From Clostridiales bacterium (GTDB lineage: Bacteria; Bacillota; Clostridia; Saccharofermentanales; Saccharofermentanaceae), in assembly GCA_017612755.1 (NCBI GenBank), contig JAGAFH010000028.1, forward strand, positions 1-14,646: a stretch of DNA of 14,646 nucleotides, in the 5' to 3' direction. Position numbers and translations under genes: made by a program. Positions 1 to 6,662 of the stretch are shown piece after piece. A model generated the notes under the pieces. That model had not been told where the DNA came from, ran no database searches, and was given only the letters and a program-made list of their open reading frames with translations. Each line of letters opens with the position of its first letter. Positions within the stretch are counted from its first letter, which is position 1.

Positions 1-990
1 ATCGAAAGGAACGGAATTGTTGATGTCCAGGAGAGTAACGGCATCTTCGGATACGCAGTAGCCGATGAACTCGGAGAGACATCCGTAGATATCTACCTCA
101 CATGATACGGGGATACCCATACCTGTAAGACGTGAATTTACATAACAGGGAACGAATCCGAACTGTGTCTGGAAAGCGGGCCAGCACTTGCCTGCGATAG
201 CAAAATACTGGGCAGAACCCTTGTGTGCTTCGATCCAGTCAAGAAGCGTAAGCTCATACTGGGCAAGCTTGGGAAGTACTTCGGGCTTCTTGTTGCCTTC
301 GCCGAGTTCTTCTTCCATCTCCTTGATTTTTGCAGGGATCCTCTCGTCGCCTTCGTGGTTCTTGAAAGCCTCGAAAAGGTCAAGCTCGGAATTCTCTTCG
401 ATCTCAACGCCGAGGTTGTAGAGCTGCTGGATGGGGGCATTACAAGCAAGGAAGTTGAGAGGTCTGGGACCGAAACCGAAGATCTTAAGACCCTTAAGTC
501 CTACGAGAGCTCTTGCGATGGGTACGAAATCGTCGATCATCTTAGCGCACTCTTCAGCTGTGCCTACGGGATAGTCAGGGATGTAGGCCTTTACGCCGCG
601 GAGCTTAAGGTTGTAGGAAGCATTGAGCATACCGCAGTATGCATCTCCTCTTCCCTGGATAAGGTTGTTCTGGGACTCCTCAGCTGCTGCGCAGAACATA
701 ACGGGTCCGTTGAACTGCTGTGCCAGCATGGTCTCGGAGATCTCGGGACCGAAGTTTCCTAAGTAGACGCAGAGAGCATTACAGCCTGCAGCCTGTACGT
801 CAGCAAGAGCCTGCTTCATGTGGATCTCGCTCTCAACGATACAGATGGGGCACTCGTAGATGTTCTCAGCATTGAACTTAGCCTTGTAAGCTTCGATCAG
901 GGCTGTTCTTCTGTTTACGGAGAGGGACTCCGGGAAACAGTCACGGCTTACCGCTACGATACCGATCTTTACCTTGGGTGAATTAAACAT
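1..990 (-). CDS. L-fucose/L-arabinose isomerase-family protein (partial, C-terminus beyond window)
   Basis: The gene starts at an ATG at 988-990 and runs off the left edge after exactly 330 codons, so it is incomplete; family members are usually about 470-500 residues. The N-terminus (MFNSPKVKIGIVAVSRDCFP) and the Rossmann-like first half fit the FucI/AraA-like ketol-isomerases (COG2407 type). The stretch around residues 291-304 contains a CEVD motif with E298 and D300, where the family usually places metal-binding acidic residues. The remaining expected ligand, a C-terminal histidine, lies outside the window. Such enzymes interconvert an aldose and a ketose in the cytoplasm with a divalent metal. 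The gene is third in an operon with xylulokinase and a DUF4867 protein, 3 nt after the DUF4867 stop. Its AAGGAGGAG ribosome site is formed by the last codons of that gene. The substrate is not deducible; xylose, D-arabinose or L-fucose type sugars are possible. The family call is fairly sure, the substrate is open. Confidence 0.82.
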   Translation of the reverse strand, partial: MFNSPKVKIGIVAVSRDCFPESLSVNRRTALIEAYKAKFNAENIYECPICIVESEIHMKQALADVQAAGCNALCVYLGNFGPEISETMLAQQFNGPVMFCAAAEESQNNLIQGRGDAYCGMLNASYNLKLRGVKAYIPDYPVGTAEECAKMIDDFVPIARALVGLKGLKIFGFGPRPLNFLACNAPIQQLYNLGVEIEENSELDLFEAFKNHEGDERIPAKIKEMEEELGEGNKKPEVLPKLAQYELTLLDWIEAHKGSAQYFAIAGKCWPAFQTQFGFVPCYVNSRLTGMGIPVSCEVDIYGCLSEFIGYCVSEDAVTLLDINNSVPFD

Positions 991-993
991 TTT

Positions 994-1635
994 TTACTCC
1001 TCCTTAATATTAATGTTTAAGCCTTTTAATCCGGCGAAGTGGCCTTCCTCGCCCTTCGCATCCTTATGGCAGATAAGCCATTTATTTGTAGCCGTAAGAA
1101 GTCCGTCCTCATTGGAGGCGCCCTCTGTTACCGGCGCATGGTCTGTAGAAAGAGGATAGTTGGTCCCCTTGGGAAGTACGACGCCTACCTTAAAGCCGGC
1201 AGGGTCGAGAGTAGAAGGCGCATAGTGGAGAGTAGTCGCATAAAGCTCCACAGCGGAACCCTTCTTGAAGTAGAAAGCCTCGATCTTTGAGGTGTCATAT
1301 GTGTTGTCGTCTTCGATATCCTCTCTCTTTCCCAGGAGAAGGACAGCGTCTGTAGCGAAGATATTGATCTCGGAACTTCTGTGATACTCAACTGCATTAA
1401 GAAGAGTATTCTTTCCGTTACAGTATCCGATCTGGATATCAGTCTCGCCGAAGAAAACGTTTCTTACCTTCTCAAAATCAGGGGTGTCCTCAAGTTCCTT
1501 TACGGAAGGGAAATAAACTACATTGTCGGGAGCTTCCATCTTTTCGAGCTCAGCGATGATGCCGCTGAAATCTACGTTGGTTACGAGCTTGCCGTACTTC
1601 TTAAGTCTCTTGTCGTCCTGTGGGATGAATTCCAT
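994..1635 (-). CDS. DUF4867-family protein, cupin-like
   Basis: This 213-residue cytoplasmic protein has no signal peptide or membrane helix. I recognise it as the DUF4867 type that commonly accompanies FucI-like isomerase and FGGY kinase genes. The middle of the protein has a pattern that resembles a cupin metal site: H85 and E89 in an EYHRSSE segment, then E130 and H137 in a beta-rich stretch ending TLHYAP. Function is not established. A role as mutarotase, isomerase or lactonase-like helper in the same sugar pathway is inference from position only. The ATG at 1633-1635 is preceded by AAAGGAGA, which is part of the last codons of xylulokinase. The stop codon lies 3 nt before the isomerase start. 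This tight spacing on both sides suggests translational coupling and roughly matched expression of the three proteins. Confidence 0.8.
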   Translation of the reverse strand: MEFIPQDDKRLKKYGKLVTNVDFSGIIAELEKMEAPDNVVYFPSVKELEDTPDFEKVRNVFFGETDIQIGYCNGKNTLLNAVEYHRSSEINIFATDAVLLLGKREDIEDDNTYDTSKIEAFYFKKGSAVELYATTLHYAPSTLDPAGFKVGVVLPKGTNYPLSTDHAPVTEGASNEDGLLTATNKWLICHKDAKGEEGHFAGLKGLNINIKEE

Positions 1636-1638
1636 TTA

Positions 1639-3117
1639 TTATCTCCTTTCGTTTATGAAAGCATATGTTTCTTTAAGTGCGGGATAGATCTTCGAATACT
1701 CGGCATATCTCTCGTTGTAAAGAGCTACCTTTTCGGGATCGGGCTCGGTGACCTTAACGATCTTTATGAGCTTTGCTGCCGCCTCCTGAACCGAAGCATA
1801 TTCACCCTTGGCAACTGCTGCCAGGATAGCTCCGCCGAAGGAAGGTCCCTCTGTATTCTCCGTCTGTTCCAATGTGATGCCAAGGACATCGGCAACGATC
1901 TTGCACCATACTGTATTCTTGGCGCCGCCGCCGCAGATACCTGACTTGGAAACATTTATACCGGCTTTCTTTCCGGCTTCCACGCAGTCACGGAGTGCGA
2001 AGGCAACTCCCTCGAAGACTGCCTGGGTCATGTCTTTTCTGGTTGTATCCATGCTCATGCCCACAAAGGCGCCTCTTGCTGCCGTGTCGTTGATGGGGGA
2101 TCTCTCACCCATAAGGTAAGGAAGATAGAACACGCGGTTTCTTCCAAGATCGTCATCAGTGATCTCGCGCTCGCTGGCAGCGAAGTCGTTGGAACCCAGG
2201 ATGTCTGCCACCCACCATTTGTTGCAGGAAGCAGCGCTTAAGATGCATCCCATTGCATGATAAGCGCCGTCTGCATGGGCAAATGAATGAAGAGAATTAT
2301 TATTGTCATCGACGAAACCGTCAGAACAGATAAAGATGGTTCCGGATGTACCTAAGGAGATATTGCATGCTCCGTCTCCTACGATGCCCATTCCTACAGC
2401 TGCGCCGGCATTGTCGCCTGCGCCTCCGCAGAGGATGCAGTCAGGAGAAAGACCAAGCTCTGAAGCGAGCTCAGGCTTAACTGTTCCGATCTTCTCATAA
2501 GCCTCGAAGACCTTGGGGAGCATATCTTCGCTGATGCCTAAGATGTCCAGCATCTCAGAAGACCAGCACTTCTTCTTTACATCATAATAGAGCGTTCCTG
2601 ATGCGTCGGAAGGATCCGTTGCGGCAACGCCGGTGAGCATATAGTTAAGATAATCCTTGGGAAGCATTATCTTTGAGATCTTAGCAAAATTATCGGGCTC
2701 GTTTTCCTTCATCCATAAGATCTTGGGGGCCGTGAAACCGGCATAAGCGATATTGCCCGTATACTTAGTTAATGTCTCTTTACCTATAACATTATTAAGA
2801 TAGTCGGTCTGGGGCTGTGATCTTCCGTCATTCCACAAGATCGCATTCCTGATGACCTTATCCTCACTGTCGAGGGTAACGAGACCGTGCATCTGACCTG
2901 CTACGCCGATACCGTCGGCAGGTCCGTATTTTGAAGTCAGCTCTTTGATACCGTCTTTAGCCTGGGCGAACCAGTCTTCGGGATTCTGCTCTGACCAACC
3001 ATTCTTTGGGAAATAAACATCATACTCTCTGGACGTGATACCAAGGATCTCTCCTTCGCCCGTCATCATGAGAAGCTTAACAGATGAAGTACCCAGATCA
3101 ACACCTATGTACTGCAT
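1639..3117 (-). CDS. xylB: Xylulokinase (FGGY carbohydrate kinase)
   Basis: The 492-residue length is normal for xylulokinase, which phosphorylates D-xylulose to xylulose 5-phosphate with ATP in the cytoplasm, feeding the pentose phosphate pathway. The N-terminal phosphate-1 motif is visible (GVDLGTSSVK, residues 5-14). The GQMHGLV segment at 74-80 is characteristic of xylulokinases rather than glycerol or gluconate kinases. WNDGRS lies at 95-100, and D235 in GGAGDNAGAA is the expected catalytic base. A glycine-rich GGGAKN segment in the C-terminal half fits the adenosine-binding loop. It is the first gene of the cassette, with an AAGGAGGT ribosome site about 3-10 nt upstream of the ATG. The partner isomerase is FucI-like rather than XylA, so the true ketose could be xylulose or a related pentulose. 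The kinase family is sure, and the xylulose specificity is likely. Confidence 0.93.
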   Translation of the reverse strand: MQYIGVDLGTSSVKLLMMTGEGEILGITSREYDVYFPKNGWSEQNPEDWFAQAKDGIKELTSKYGPADGIGVAGQMHGLVTLDSEDKVIRNAILWNDGRSQPQTDYLNNVIGKETLTKYTGNIAYAGFTAPKILWMKENEPDNFAKISKIMLPKDYLNYMLTGVAATDPSDASGTLYYDVKKKCWSSEMLDILGISEDMLPKVFEAYEKIGTVKPELASELGLSPDCILCGGAGDNAGAAVGMGIVGDGACNISLGTSGTIFICSDGFVDDNNNSLHSFAHADGAYHAMGCILSAASCNKWWVADILGSNDFAASEREITDDDLGRNRVFYLPYLMGERSPINDTAARGAFVGMSMDTTRKDMTQAVFEGVAFALRDCVEAGKKAGINVSKSGICGGGAKNTVWCKIVADVLGITLEQTENTEGPSFGGAILAAVAKGEYASVQEAAAKLIKIVKVTEPDPEKVALYNERYAEYSKIYPALKETYAFINERR

Positions 3118-3200
3118 ATAGACCTCCTTCTTACAAAGCCATGATACTTAATCCTGAAGGAATGATAAATGGTACAAAATGCAAGTATTGAAGGCCGTTG

Positions 3201-3206
3201 ATTATA
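3201..3206 (-). promoter_or_regulatory. Candidate -10 box of the xylB operon
   Basis: On the minus strand these bases read TATAAT, 84 nt upstream of the xylB start. At the usual spacing there is no good -35 hexamer, only TTTATC or GATTTA. Instead an 11-bp direct-repeat copy (3226-3236) occupies that position. This fits an activator-dependent promoter, but that is inference. Confidence 0.5.
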
Positions 3207-3225
3207 CACCTTGCCTAAATTCGAT

Positions 3226-3236
3226 AAATCTTGCTA
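3226..3236. repeat. 11-bp direct repeat, copy proximal to xylB
   Basis: AAATCTTGCTA is found here and again at 3340-3350 in the same orientation, 114 bp apart start to start. Both copies are followed by TCA or ATCA and flanked by an AAATT-rich segment. This copy overlaps the expected -35 position of the xylB promoter. It could be the binding half-site of a sugar regulator. Confidence 0.5.
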
Positions 3237-3267
3237 TCAGCCTGTTTTCAAGGCTTTTCGGGCAGTG

Positions 3268-3277
3268 TTTCGCGAAA
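3268..3277. promoter_or_regulatory. Perfect 10-bp palindrome TTTCGCGAAA upstream of xylB
   Basis: The palindrome is centred on CG. It lies between the two 11-bp direct repeats and 62 bp upstream of the candidate -10 box. The outer flanks are only partly symmetric. CG-centred palindromes are typical of LacI-family operators, but no regulator gene is present in this window. Confidence 0.35.
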
Positions 3278-3339
3278 ACTCCCAAATTATGGGAACTGGT
3301 CGGGATTTAAAAGCCTCTCACAGGTCAAACGAAATTTAC

Positions 3340-3366
3340 AAATCTTGCTAATCAAATATATTTGAT
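3340..3366. promoter_or_regulatory. Distal 11-bp repeat joined to a 16-bp perfect palindrome
   Basis: The second AAATCTTGCTA copy (3340-3350) abuts the perfect palindrome ATCAAATATATTTGAT (3351-3366). Together with the proximal repeat and the CG palindrome these fill the 285-bp gap between xylB and the next gene, which otherwise holds no open reading frame. I read the gap as the control region of the sugar operon. Confidence 0.4.
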
Positions 3367-3402
3367 ATTTCCGCTGCCACAAAATTGCCTATATTTTGGG
3401 CC

Positions 3403-4059
3403 TTACTGAGACGAGAAAGCCTTTTCCGGGAATCTGTCACAGAGGTTCATGAAGAACTCGTTGAAGTCCTGTTCCCTCAAAGCGATGAGGGTCTTAAACT
3501 CCGATCCGTCCCTTCTTTTTATGGACATCTCCCTGACGTTGTTGATAGTCTCTATATCCTTGTCATCAGTATTGATTGTGCTGTTCTTCTGATAGTTATT
3601 GTGTCTGTGGGCGAAGGCGATGCCGTCAATGTCATCCCAGGCAGTCACTACACCGTTGACCATTACCAGATAGGAAGGGGTAACGACTACATATGTCTCG
3701 TTCCTGTCTTCGAACATGTAGTAGACTTCCTGCTCCCCTGAGGTCATCTCATTCTTTATATTTTCCTTGCCGTACTTTTCGATGCTCTCTTTGTACTTCT
3801 TGATGGCGGTTATCTGGGGGACTGTGATCCTCCTTAAGAAATCAGCGACGACAACAGCCCATACCACGATGAGGACGATAGCCCTGTAGCCCCTGCCGTT
3901 CATGTTAAGGATGGCGAAAAACACCAGAAGGACGATCATGACTGCAAAGATTATAAAGAACTTCCTGTAGAGCCTTATGATCTTCTTTACATCATCTTTA
4001 GTGGTCTTTGCATCCAGAAGATCATCCGCATTCACATTGATATGTCTGTCTCCGTCCAT
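3403..4059 (-). CDS. Two-helix membrane protein of unknown function
   Basis: I do not recognise this family. The protein (218 residues from the chosen start) has a short charged N-terminus and two adjacent hydrophobic helices at about residues 33-53 and 61-79. A soluble domain of about 135 residues follows, rich in alternating beta-like segments and ending in DRFPEKAFSSQ. The layout resembles small membrane-anchored PH-like or YcxB-like proteins, but no motif settles this. An in-frame ATG 12 nt earlier (4069-4071) exists. I prefer the ATG at 4057-4059 because GGAG sits 6 nt upstream of it, and because the promoter at 4087-4116 would leave the earlier ATG only about 9 nt of leader. The gene follows the MATE gene on the same strand with a 33-nt gap. 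No terminator is visible after its stop. Confidence 0.72.
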   Translation of the reverse strand: MDGDRHINVNADDLLDAKTTKDDVKKIIRLYRKFFIIFAVMIVLLVFFAILNMNGRGYRAIVLIVVWAVVVADFLRRITVPQITAIKKYKESIEKYGKENIKNEMTSGEQEVYYMFEDRNETYVVVTPSYLVMVNGVVTAWDDIDGIAFAHRHNNYQKNSTINTDDKDIETINNVREMSIKRRDGSEFKTLIALREQDFNEFFMNLCDRFPEKAFSSQ

Positions 4060-4086
4060 ATGTGTCTCCATTTTTCTTTTTCGAGG

Positions 4087-4116
4087 ATTATATCATTTAA
4101 CTATATTCTTTGCCCA
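4087..4116 (-). promoter_or_regulatory. Candidate promoter of the two-helix membrane protein gene
   Basis: The minus strand reads TGGGCA (4111-4116), an 18-bp spacer and a perfect TATAAT (4087-4092). The -35 part lies inside the last codons of the MATE gene. It would start transcription near 4080 and supports the start codon at 4059. Confidence 0.45.
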
Positions 4117-5463
4117 TATGCCGCTTCTTACCATCAGCCCTCCGATCAGGGCCTTAATGATCTCCAGGCTCTGGACCATAGCGATCATGGGCAGAAGGGG
4201 AATCTCCGTAAATCTGCTGAGGATATAGGCTGCAGGAACGGACACCAGCCAGACAAAGCAGCTGTCGAAAAGGAATGTGATAAATGTATTTCCTCCCGCC
4301 CTGATAACAAAGTAGCTGGCGTGGGTAAAGGAATATATGGGCATCACCAGTCCGTAGATCAGAATGATCATGGTAGCCAGATGCTTTATGTCATCCGTGG
4401 TGTTATAGACCCCGGGGAAAAACGGCGAAACGACAGCCAGCAGTATCCCGGACACAAGGCCGCAGAAGACCGTAAGGCCGATGAGCTTCGGGGCGGATCT
4501 TCTGGCCTTCTCCACTTCACCGCTTCCCAGAATGTGGCCTATGACGATACCCACCGCTTCGCCCATGGCCACAAAAGCCACCATGAAAACGTTATATATG
4601 GTGGATTCAATACTGATGGCGGTAACTGCCGAAAGAGATCTTAAGGAATAACTCTGGTTCAGGAAAGTGATGCCGATGGCCCAGAGAGATTCGTTAAGAA
4701 GAAGGGGCAGGGACCTGAGGGTAAACTGAAAAGCCGTCTTTCCCGGCACCTTGAAATGCCTGAAGGCGCCCCTGATGAAGGGTATCTTCTCCGGATGGGT
4801 ACCGGTATAGATCACCAGGATAAGAAGCTCCACGAACCTGGATATGACAGTTGCCACTGCGGCTCCTGCAGCTCCCAGCCTGGGGCATCCGCAAAGGCCG
4901 AAGATCAGAAGGGCATTTCCTATAAGGTTCACAAAGATGGCTGCAATGGAAGAAGCCATGGGGATACCGGTCTTTCCAATATCCCTTAAGGTGCCTGAAT
5001 AGGCATTGGCGATCCCCAGAGGCACCAGCCCGATAAGGGAGATCTTCATATACTTCATGCCGATGGCAAGAGTCTGCTCCACATCTTCGATCTCGCCCTC
5101 CCCTTTAAGGAACAGGCTTATGAGCTGCTCCGAAAACAGGAAGAATACACCTATGCAGATAAGGGTCAGCACAAAGTTGGCAACCAGCTTGAACCTGAAG
5201 CTGATCCTGACCCCTTCCGTATCCCCCTTACCGTGGTACTGGGCCGTGAAGATGCCCACTCCCGTGGTGGCGCCGAAGATCACCAGGTAGAAGATAAATA
5301 TCAGCTGGTTACTGATGGCCACACCCGATACTTCATTAGTGCCCACCTGTCCGATCATGAGATTATCCAGAAGGGACACAGCATTAGACACGCCGTTCTG
5401 GATCATCATGGGAACGGCGATGGTGGTTATGGTCCTGAACAGTTTTTTCGTCTCAGCCTGCAT
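4093..5463 (-). CDS. MATE-family multidrug/cation efflux transporter
   Basis: This 456-residue integral membrane protein has about twelve hydrophobic segments arranged as two six-helix halves, the normal MATE size and layout. The N-terminal half carries the typical VPMMIQNGVSNAVSLLDNLMIGQVG segment (given here only as positions of about 15-40) and a YSGTLRDIGKT-like loop; the second half repeats the pattern (SYFVIRAGGNTFITF). MATE proteins expel drugs or metabolites in exchange for Na+ or H+; the substrate cannot be told. The start is set at ATG 5461-5463 because GGAG lies 5 nt upstream. A GTG at 5497-5499 would extend the frame by 12 codons but falls in the tRNA-Thr terminator stem. Only about 30 nt separate that terminator from the start, so expression depends on read-through or on a weak promoter overlapping the hairpin. 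Confidence 0.9.
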   Translation of the reverse strand: MQAETKKLFRTITTIAVPMMIQNGVSNAVSLLDNLMIGQVGTNEVSGVAISNQLIFIFYLVIFGATTGVGIFTAQYHGKGDTEGVRISFRFKLVANFVLTLICIGVFFLFSEQLISLFLKGEGEIEDVEQTLAIGMKYMKISLIGLVPLGIANAYSGTLRDIGKTGIPMASSIAAIFVNLIGNALLIFGLCGCPRLGAAGAAVATVISRFVELLILVIYTGTHPEKIPFIRGAFRHFKVPGKTAFQFTLRSLPLLLNESLWAIGITFLNQSYSLRSLSAVTAISIESTIYNVFMVAFVAMGEAVGIVIGHILGSGEVEKARRSAPKLIGLTVFCGLVSGILLAVVSPFFPGVYNTTDDIKHLATMIILIYGLVMPIYSFTHASYFVIRAGGNTFITFLFDSCFVWLVSVPAAYILSRFTEIPLLPMIAMVQSLEIIKALIGGLMVRSGIWAKNIVK

Positions 5464-5490
5464 TTCTTCTCCGTAAAGTTTCCGGTAATA

Positions 5491-5525
5491 CAAAAACACT
5501 TTCTCCGGCGAAGGAGAAAGTGTTT
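5491..5525 (-). terminator. Intrinsic terminator behind tRNA-Thr
   Basis: A perfect 13-bp stem (5494-5506 with 5513-5525) encloses a 6-nt loop. On the minus strand it is followed by a five-T run. It begins three bases after the tRNA CCA end, so it ends the tRNA and any azlCD read-through transcript. It also forms the leader boundary of the MATE gene. Confidence 0.85.
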
Positions 5526-5528
5526 ATC

Positions 5529-5604
5529 TGGAGCCTTTAACCGGGTTCGAACCGGTGACCTCATCCTTACCATGGATGCGCTCTACCTACTGAGCTATAA
5601 AGGC
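5529..5604 (-). tRNA. tRNA-Thr (anticodon GGT)
   Basis: The minus strand folds into a full cloverleaf of 76 nt. It has a 7-bp acceptor stem GCCTTTA/TAAAGGC, a D arm GCTC/GAGC, and an anticodon stem CATCC/GGATG with a seven-base loop that places GGT as anticodon. The T arm has the ACCGG stem and TTCGAAC loop, and CCA is encoded. GGT reads threonine codons ACC and ACT. The gene sits 34 nt after azlD and before the MATE gene on the same strand. Confidence 0.96.
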
Positions 5605-5624
5605 ATTTTTTGAGATGCCAAAGA

Positions 5625-5653
5625 AGTATAACACAAACTTACACTGTCATCAA
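5625..5653 (-). promoter_or_regulatory. tRNA-Thr promoter inside the end of azlD
   Basis: The minus strand shows TTGATG (5648-5653), a 17-bp spacer and TATACT (5625-5630). Transcription would start near 5618, about 14 nt before the mature tRNA. The -35 box lies within the last azlD codons. No terminator separates azlD from the tRNA. Confidence 0.65.
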
Positions 5654-5959
5654 CAGCAAGAGATTGACTGCAAAAGCTGCGGCACATGTGCCGATGGCCA
5701 CTACCAGCAGGCTCTTTTCCCGCCAGGACAGGATAAGGGCTGCCGCAAGTCCCGCAGCAGAGGGAAGTATGCTCCCCGTGGCGTAGAGCATGGCAGGGAA
5801 AGTCATGGAGGACAGGACCGCATAGGGGATGTAGTCGAAGAAGGCCTTTACCTTCTCATTAGTGATCTTCTTTCTGAAGAAGACGAAAGGTATTGCCCTT
5901 ATAAGATATGTGGTGACCACCATCACTGCCAGAAGGAGAAAGAAATATCCGTTATCCAT
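5639..5959 (-). CDS. azlD: Branched-chain amino-acid exporter small subunit AzlD
   Basis: This 106-residue protein has about four membrane helices and the conserved AzlD segment TYLIRAIPF (residues about 17-25) and YIPYAVLSSMTFPAML (about 43-58). AzlD works with AzlC as a small plasma-membrane exporter of branched-chain amino acids and analogues such as 4-azaleucine. Length and helix number are normal for the family. The ATG at 5957-5959 overlaps the end of azlC by 8 nt, the usual arrangement for this pair. An AAGGAG sequence lies about 11 nt upstream, somewhat far, so translational coupling to azlC is likely. The stop is 34 nt before tRNA-Thr, and no terminator intervenes. Confidence 0.92.
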   Translation of the reverse strand: MDNGYFFLLLAVMVVTTYLIRAIPFVFFRKKITNEKVKAFFDYIPYAVLSSMTFPAMLYATGSILPSAAGLAAALILSWREKSLLVVAIGTCAAAFAVNLLLLMTV

Positions 5960-6662
5960 CAGCTCTCTTCTCCTTCCTTGGAATGAACAGGGCGCCCGTC
6001 AGTGCAGAGATCACGGAACAGATGATTATGGCAAAGCCGGAGGTGACGTTTTCCTTAAGGAAAGGCACGTACCAAAAGGTCACGGACAGAATAACGGCAA
6101 AGATCGAGACTATAGCTACCCCTTTGTCCTTTTTCGAGACCGGGAGGACTATGGCCACGAACATGCCGTAGATACCTATAGCCAGGGATTCTGCCAGTAT
6201 CTCCGGAAGAAGGTTTCCGCAGAGGGCTCCCAGAAGGGTCCCCAAAGTCCAGCCGATGACCGGAAGCGTGGCAAGGCCCAGCATATACTTCCTGTTGATG
6301 GGCTTATCCTGTCCCGAAGCCACTCCGAATATCTCGTCAGTGACGAAAAAGGACGACACCGCCCTGTCGGCAGTTGTCATGGAATCCTCCGCCTTCTGAG
6401 TCAGGGATATGCTCATAAGGGAATATCTCAGGTTTATGATCAGGGTGGTGGCAGCCATCTCAAGGGGAAATCCACCGGCAGCCATTATGCCCACGCCGGC
6501 CACCTGCCCTGCCGAAGTAAGGTTGGTCAGGGAGATAAGGACCGCCTGCCACCAGGTAAGTCCGCAGGACACTGCCAGGATACCGAAGGAAAAGGATACG
6601 GACAGATATCCCAGGCCTATGGCAAGTCCCTGTGAGAAACCCTTTTTATAATCAAGGGGCAT
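5952..6662 (-). CDS. azlC: Branched-chain amino-acid exporter large subunit AzlC
   Basis: The 236-residue length and hydrophobic pattern fit AzlC. The N-terminus has KKGFSQGLAIGLGYLSVSFSFG (positions about 6-27), followed by the signature LTNLTSAGQ-like segment (about 45-53) and RYSLMSISL (about 79-87) seen in this family. It is an integral membrane protein that pairs with AzlD to export branched-chain amino acids. Although often labelled an ABC permease, it has no ATPase partner here. The ATG at 6660-6662 overlaps the last 11 nt of the lipoprotein gene, and only a weak AGAAG ribosome site is visible. Translation is therefore probably coupled to the lipoprotein gene. Confidence 0.93.
   Translation of the reverse strand: MPLDYKKGFSQGLAIGLGYLSVSFSFGILAVSCGLTWWQAVLISLTNLTSAGQVAGVGIMAAGGFPLEMAATTLIINLRYSLMSISLTQKAEDSMTTADRAVSSFFVTDEIFGVASGQDKPINRKYMLGLATLPVIGWTLGTLLGALCGNLLPEILAESLAIGIYGMFVAIVLPVSKKDKGVAIVSIFAVILSVTFWYVPFLKENVTSGFAIIICSVISALTGALFIPRKEKRADG

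Noticed and set aside
223..762. Open plus-strand frame of about 180 codons
   Set aside because: It lies antisense inside the isomerase gene, lacks a ribosome site and gives no recognisable protein; the minus-strand frame has clear family features.
3240..3260. Hairpin AGCCT/AGGCT followed by TTTT on the plus strand
   Set aside because: The stem is only 5 bp and no plus-strand gene ends there; it is probably chance.
3268..3277. Possible CcpA cre site at TTTCGCGAAA
   Set aside because: Aligned either way it misses several fixed bases of the cre consensus (the TG and CA ends and the A before CG), so I keep it only as an unnamed palindrome.
5497..5499. GTG as MATE start codon
   Set aside because: It lies within the terminator stem of tRNA-Thr and has no ribosome site, while ATG 5461-5463 has GGAG at good distance.
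5862..6635. Open plus-strand frame of about 257 codons
   Set aside because: It is antisense to azlC/azlD. The product is polar and low in typical folding pattern (rich in G, H, K, Q), as expected for the reverse strand of membrane-protein genes.
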